Origin: Oscillospiraceae bacterium
GTDB taxonomy: Bacteria > Bacillota > Clostridia > Oscillospirales > Oscillospiraceae
Assembly: GCA_017558545.1 (NCBI GenBank)
Contig: JAFYUG010000080.1
Location: 1 to 6,124 of the forward strand
Length of the DNA stretch: 6,124 nt
Direction: 5' to 3'
Below, one piece after another: positions 4,549 to 6,124 of the stretch (positions within the stretch are counted from its first letter, which is position 1; each line of letters opens with the position of its first letter). The notes below the pieces were generated by a model, which saw nothing but the letters and a program-made list of their open reading frames with translations, was not told where the DNA came from and did not search any database. Both the position numbers and the translations under genes were made by a program.

Positions 4549-6072
4549 TTATCTTCCCACCGTATCACCGAGGTGATAGCCGAAGGTGAGGGCGGTGCCG
4601 TGGCTGTTGCCGGGGATTACCATGGGGTAGTCCACGCCGTAGCGGCCGCCGGCGGCGTTGCCTATGGCGAAAAGGCCGGGGATGGGCTCGCCCAGCTTAT
4701 TGGTGACGGCCATGTTGCGGTCAACTCGGAGACCGCCCACAACGGCCAAAACGGCGGGGCCGAACTTCATGGCGTAGTAGGGGGGCTTGTCCACGGCTAT
4801 GAGAAGCTCTTTTCTCTTGCCGAAGTCCTCGTCCTCGCCTGCTTCGCAAGCGGCGTTGTAGCATGCGGCGGTGGCCAAAAACTGCGCCTTATCAACGCCC
4901 ATCTTCTCGGCCAGCTCCTCGAAGCTATCGGCGCAGACAACTGTGCCGGCCTTCATGCCGCGCTCCAGCATGCCGCTGAATTTTTCCTCGGTGAAGCCAA
5001 CTTCGTCGGGGGCGTGGTCAATATCCCAAAAGATGCCGCCGCCATAGGGGAAGGTGGCAGGAACTTTTTCCATCCAGTCGGAGTCCATCAGCGCCCATGC
5101 ATAGGGCATGTTCTTATGGAGCAGGGTGTTGCACTTGCCCTGAATATAGTTATCCTCGTTCATGAAGCGGCGACCCTTGGGGTCAACGAAGAGGAAGCAG
5201 AAACTTGCCCAAAAATGAGCCTGGGGATGGAGCATGAGGGGGAAGTGACCCTCTTCAAATGCGCCGCCTGCCCAAAGGCCAAGGCGGTGGCCGTCGCCGG
5301 TGTTGTGGCCAACGGGGGTATAAATTCTGGGGCAGCGGAGAGCAAGAGGGGCGAGGTCTGCGCACATTTCCTCGTTGCCGCCAATATCGCCGGTGGCAAT
5401 AACCGCGCCAAGGCGGGCGCTTACCTTAACATAACCATCCTTGCCCTTGCCGATGGCGCCGGTGACGATGCCATCATGCTTTTCAAGAGCAACGGCGGGG
5501 CAGGAGAAAATAAACTCTGTTCCCAGCTTCATAGCCTCGGTATACATGGCGTGAACAGCGTCGGATGCGCCGGGGCGCATACCCTTTCTTGCCATGGGGC
5601 CATCGAAAAGGCGGTGGGAGCCCATGTTTTCCCTATAGGTCTCGCCACGATAGATGCAGGCCTGCAGCTCAGGTCTTGCGCCATACTCGGGAGCGGTTAC
5701 TATGCCCAAAAGCCAATCCATGGCTTCGGGGCTTTTTTTCATGTAAAGACGCACCAGTGCCTCGTCGCAGCGGCTGCCGCAGCGCTTTATCCACTCGCGG
5801 CAAAGAGCCTCTATATCGTTTTTGTAGCCTCGGGAAGCCATGTAGCTTGAGCCGGTAACACCTATGTTGCCGCCGCGGGCAGACCATTTTGCACCCTTTT
5901 CAAGGACGATGACCTTGAGGCCCCTCTGGGCTGCGCGAAGGGCGCAGCTTACGCCGGAAATGCCTGCGCCAAGGATAACAAGGTCGCATTCATAGCGGGC
6001 GGAAATTTCCTCTTCGGATATATCTTCGGGCTTTTGTGCCCAAGCGCCCCATTTGGGGTCAATGTTAGTCAT
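4549..6072 (-). CDS. FAD-dependent oxidoreductase (FAD_binding_2, fumarate reductase/ketosteroid dehydrogenase-like)
   Basis: This 507-residue flavoprotein has a Rossmann FAD-binding start, DLVILGAGISG (30-40), with Gly35, Gly37 and Gly40. Glu58 of VIVLEKG would bind the ADP ribose, and SARGGN (64-69) contacts the flavin. IATGDIGGN (225-233), VVGGLRVD (444-451), IPGLFAIGNAAGG (464-476) and HGTALTFG (491-498) complete the family pattern. There is no signal peptide, heme domain or FMN-attachment domain, so it is a soluble single-domain enzyme needing an outside electron partner. The TTR-type arginine and paired histidines used by bacterial fumarate reductases are not visible at the matching places (RRFMNEDNYIQGK at 301-313; GPAVLAVVGG at 438-447), so fumarate is unlikely to be its substrate. 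AAAAGGAG at 6081-6088 lies eight bases before the ATG. It has a high GC content, unlike the nuclease unit downstream, and a strong terminator follows. The natural substrate (an enoate, steroid-like or other unsaturated compound) is unknown. Confidence 0.88.
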   Translation of the reverse strand: MTNIDPKWGAWAQKPEDISEEEISARYECDLVILGAGISGVSCALRAAQRGLKVIVLEKGAKWSARGGNIGVTGSSYMASRGYKNDIEALCREWIKRCGSRCDEALVRLYMKKSPEAMDWLLGIVTAPEYGARPELQACIYRGETYRENMGSHRLFDGPMARKGMRPGASDAVHAMYTEAMKLGTEFIFSCPAVALEKHDGIVTGAIGKGKDGYVKVSARLGAVIATGDIGGNEEMCADLAPLALRCPRIYTPVGHNTGDGHRLGLWAGGAFEEGHFPLMLHPQAHFWASFCFLFVDPKGRRFMNEDNYIQGKCNTLLHKNMPYAWALMDSDWMEKVPATFPYGGGIFWDIDHAPDEVGFTEEKFSGMLERGMKAGTVVCADSFEELAEKMGVDKAQFLATAACYNAACEAGEDEDFGKRKELLIAVDKPPYYAMKFGPAVLAVVGGLRVDRNMAVTNKLGEPIPGLFAIGNAAGGRYGVDYPMVIPGNSHGTALTFGYHLGDTVGR

Positions 6073-6102
6073 AATAAATTCTCCTTTTAAAGCCTCGCAG
6101 AG

Positions 6103-6122
6103 TTCGCGTCCGCAGACGCGAA
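6103..6122. repeat. Perfect hairpin upstream of the FAD gene, at the window edge
   Basis: TTCGCGTC (6103-6110) pairs with GACGCGAA (6115-6122) around the loop CGCA. It sits 31 bases before the start codon, on the far side of the ribosome binding site, and is not followed by a clear T tract within the window. It may be a 5'-leader structure, the end of an upstream unit, or another dispersed repeat. Confidence 0.4.
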
Positions 6123-6124
6123 TA

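Noticed and set aside
4495..5850. Long plus-strand open frame (451 codons)
   Set aside because: It runs antisense through the FAD gene. Its alanine/glycine/valine-rich translation has no domain, and its apparent start lies in the terminator. The minus-strand frame has full family motifs and a strong ribosome binding site.
1..6124. CRISPR array, tRNA or rRNA genes, transposase or integrase
   Set aside because: No regularly spaced direct repeats, no cloverleaf-like segment, and no recombinase motifs were seen on either strand.

Overview
The window looks like an accessory stretch of a Firmicutes chromosome, most likely a gut-type member of Clostridia (Oscillospirales/Eubacteriales). This is inferred from AGGAG-type ribosome binding sites, extended -10 promoters, and the dispersed hairpin repeats at the left end, which resemble those I know from that group. 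All five genes that I accept are on the minus strand and are read from right to left.

Right part (4549-6072): a GC-rich, cytosolic, single-domain FAD-dependent oxidoreductase of the FAD_binding_2 (fumarate reductase/ketosteroid dehydrogenase-like) family, closed by a strong hairpin terminator. Its substrate cannot be told from the sequence.

Middle part (2482-4339): a clearly AT-rich unit. It has its own extended -10 promoter, a Mrr-type restriction endonuclease with a long unrecognised C-terminal region, and a small single-pass membrane protein resembling DUF4760. It ends in a terminator whose stem is almost the same as the one behind the FAD gene. A type IV (modification-dependent) anti-phage function is the natural hypothesis.

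Left part (302-2166): a tightly coupled two-gene unit with an ATGA overlap. The first gene encodes a 220-residue protein with a TerB-like acidic helical domain. The second encodes a 401-residue protein that I cannot assign to a named family; it has striking motifs around GHDPVLG, HIATDLYTPCGITLPG and LDIGGLLVTLYRV. The unit has its own promoter, a long AT-rich palindrome just upstream of it, and a GC-rich terminator at its end. Next to a Mrr nuclease, it is the best candidate here for an undescribed (possibly defence) system, but that function is inferred only from position and from the TerB domain.

Far left (1-301): no gene, but a mosaic of short hairpin repeats typical of intergenic clostridial DNA. 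No tRNA, rRNA, CRISPR array, integrase or transposase was seen.
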